Positions 5,345 to 6,418 of a DNA stretch of 6,418 nt are shown one piece after another (positions within the stretch are counted from its first letter, which is position 1; every line of letters starts with the position of its first letter). Below the pieces are notes generated by a model. The model saw nothing but the letters and a program-made list of their open reading frames with translations. It was not told the origin of the DNA and did not search any database. The stretch comes from Acidimicrobiia bacterium (GTDB lineage Bacteria; Actinomycetota; Acidimicrobiia; IMCC26256; BP-133). The translations under genes and the position numbers were made by a program. Where the stretch lies: positions 1 to 6,418 of the forward strand of contig JAICGL010000245.1 in NCBI GenBank assembly GCA_025923175.1, given 5' to 3'.

Positions 5345-6418
5345 GTGGAGAGGACCCCCCATCAGGACATGACCTCGGGCAGGAACATGCATTCAGCGCG
5401 GCTAGCGTTGCTGTTCCTGCAGCGCCGCATCGGCGCGGACTCGCTGGCTTGGGCGGCCGGACTGATCAGCGCCATAGTCCTTCGCTACGACTTTCAGGTC
5501 GCACGGATCAGCTGGGCGGAATTCGGACTCCTCGCAGCCGCCGCCGCCCTCGCCCAAGTGCTCGTAGGCCTGGCGACCGGCCTTTACCTCGGCCGCTGGA
5601 GGCTCGGCAGCTTCGACGAGGTCTCGGCGCTGTTCCGCACCGTTGCGGGGGTGACCTCGCTTCTGTTTCTGGTCGAGTTGCGCCAATCGCACCGCTTCGT
5701 ACCGCTCAGCGTCGTGCTTGGTGGCGGGATCATCGCATTCGTTCTCATGGGGGCTGCCCGATATCTGATCCGCAGCTACGACGAGGAACGGCGACGACCA
5801 ACCGGCCCCGACGTCAACCGACTCCTCGTCTTCGGCGCCGGGGACGCTGGGGCACAGATCGTCGCTTCACTGCTGCGCGACCCGTCGAGCCCCTACCTGC
5901 CGGTAGCGCTCCTCGACGACGACCCGACGAAGCGGCACCTACGGATCATGGGCGTGCCGGTCATGGGCGACCGCTCCCGGATGGCCGAGGCCGCCGACGA
6001 GCACCAGGCCGACACCCTGCTGGTGGCCCTCCCCAGCGCCTCAGCCAACCTGATCCGCCAACTCTCCGACCTGGCTGCCGACGCCGATCTCGAGATAAAG
6101 GTCCTACCCGGGGTGGGCGAGCTTGTCGGCGGCCACGTGGCAATCGGCGATATCCGCACGCCCACCGCCGAGGACCTCCTCGGCCGCCACCCTGTCGACA
6201 CCGACGTGGCCTCAATCGCCCACTATCTCCGTGGGAAGCGTGTGCTGGTCACCGGCGCCGGCGGCTCGATCGGCTCTGAGCTGTGCCGACAGATCGCCCG
6301 GTTCGAGCCGGCCAATCTCATCATGGTCGATCGTGACGAGTCGGCGCTCCATGCCGTCCAGTTGTCGATCGAAGGCCGAGCCCTTCTCGACTCCCCCGAC
6401 CTGGTGCTCCTCGACCTG
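5345..6418 (+). CDS. FlaA1/CapD/WbpM-type membrane nucleotide-sugar dehydratase/epimerase, 3' end cut by window
   Basis: 358 codons are present from GTG 5345; the rest lies beyond the right edge. Four hydrophobic segments (about 33-47, 58-82, 97-113, 121-138) anchor the N-terminus, and YLGRW follows the second one, as in this family. A first Rossmann domain begins at LLVFGAGDAGAQ (160-171) with LLDDDPTK after its second strand, as in the CoA-binding-like domain of WbpM relatives. The catalytic SDR domain starts at VLVTGAGGSIGSELCRQ (300-316) with MVDRDES shortly after. Full-length relatives are about 600-660 residues, so roughly the last 40 percent, including the active site, is missing here. 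Family members convert UDP-GlcNAc to UDP-4-keto-6-deoxy-HexNAc by 4,6-dehydration, with or without C5 inversion, at the cytoplasmic side of the membrane. They often open the biosynthesis of bacillosamine, QuiNAc or FucNAc-type sugars. Which product is made cannot be decided without the active-site segment. Confidence 0.9.
   Translation, partial: MERTPHQDMTSGRNMHSARLALLFLQRRIGADSLAWAAGLISAIVLRYDFQVARISWAEFGLLAAAAALAQVLVGLATGLYLGRWRLGSFDEVSALFRTVAGVTSLLFLVELRQSHRFVPLSVVLGGGIIAFVLMGAARYLIRSYDEERRRPTGPDVNRLLVFGAGDAGAQIVASLLRDPSSPYLPVALLDDDPTKRHLRIMGVPVMGDRSRMAEAADEHQADTLLVALPSASANLIRQLSDLAADADLEIKVLPGVGELVGGHVAIGDIRTPTAEDLLGRHPVDTDVASIAHYLRGKRVLVTGAGGSIGSELCRQIARFEPANLIMVDRDESALHAVQLSIEGRALLDSPDLVLLDL

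Noticed and set aside
5122..6279. Plus-strand open frame of 385 codons
   Set aside because: It is longer than the true frame's visible part but is Arg/Pro-rich and begins inside the epimerase end. The neighbouring frame gives four membrane segments and two Rossmann motifs of a FlaA1-type protein.

Overview
The window is a high-GC (by eye about two thirds G+C) piece of a bacterial cell-surface polysaccharide locus. The strong third-position G/C preference, the GTG start codons and the DUF4012 protein suggest an actinobacterium. An acidimicrobial or other little-cultured lineage is possible, but that placement is inference. No RNA gene, mobile element, CRISPR array or phage gene is visible.

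Layout: two divergent gene groups face away from a short control region at about 4138-4213. On the minus strand, reading leftwards, are (i) a large membrane protein with a DUF4012 domain (1771-4137), (ii) an ATP-grasp ligase related to short carbamoyl-phosphate-synthase-like enzymes (687-1715), and (iii) a HAD-superfamily phosphatase (1-677) that runs off the left edge. The ATP-grasp and HAD genes are 9 bases apart, and the HAD ribosome-binding site overlaps the ATP-grasp stop codon, so they are almost certainly translated as a pair. On the plus strand are (iv) an extended SDR nucleotide-sugar epimerase of the WbpP/GalE type (4214-5146) and, after a 198-base gap, (v) the first 358 codons of a FlaA1/CapD/WbpM-type membrane nucleotide-sugar dehydratase/epimerase (5345-6418), which runs off the right edge.

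The two plus-strand enzymes probably convert UDP-GlcNAc-type precursors into other UDP-sugars. The minus-strand pair probably makes an additional building block: an ATP-dependent carboxylate-amine ligation and a dephosphorylation, substrates unknown. The DUF4012 protein is probably the envelope-anchored partner acting on the finished glycan. The least explained elements are the ATP-grasp/HAD pair and the many membrane segments ahead of the DUF4012 part. The non-coding stretches are short and contain several small inverted repeats of uncertain meaning.
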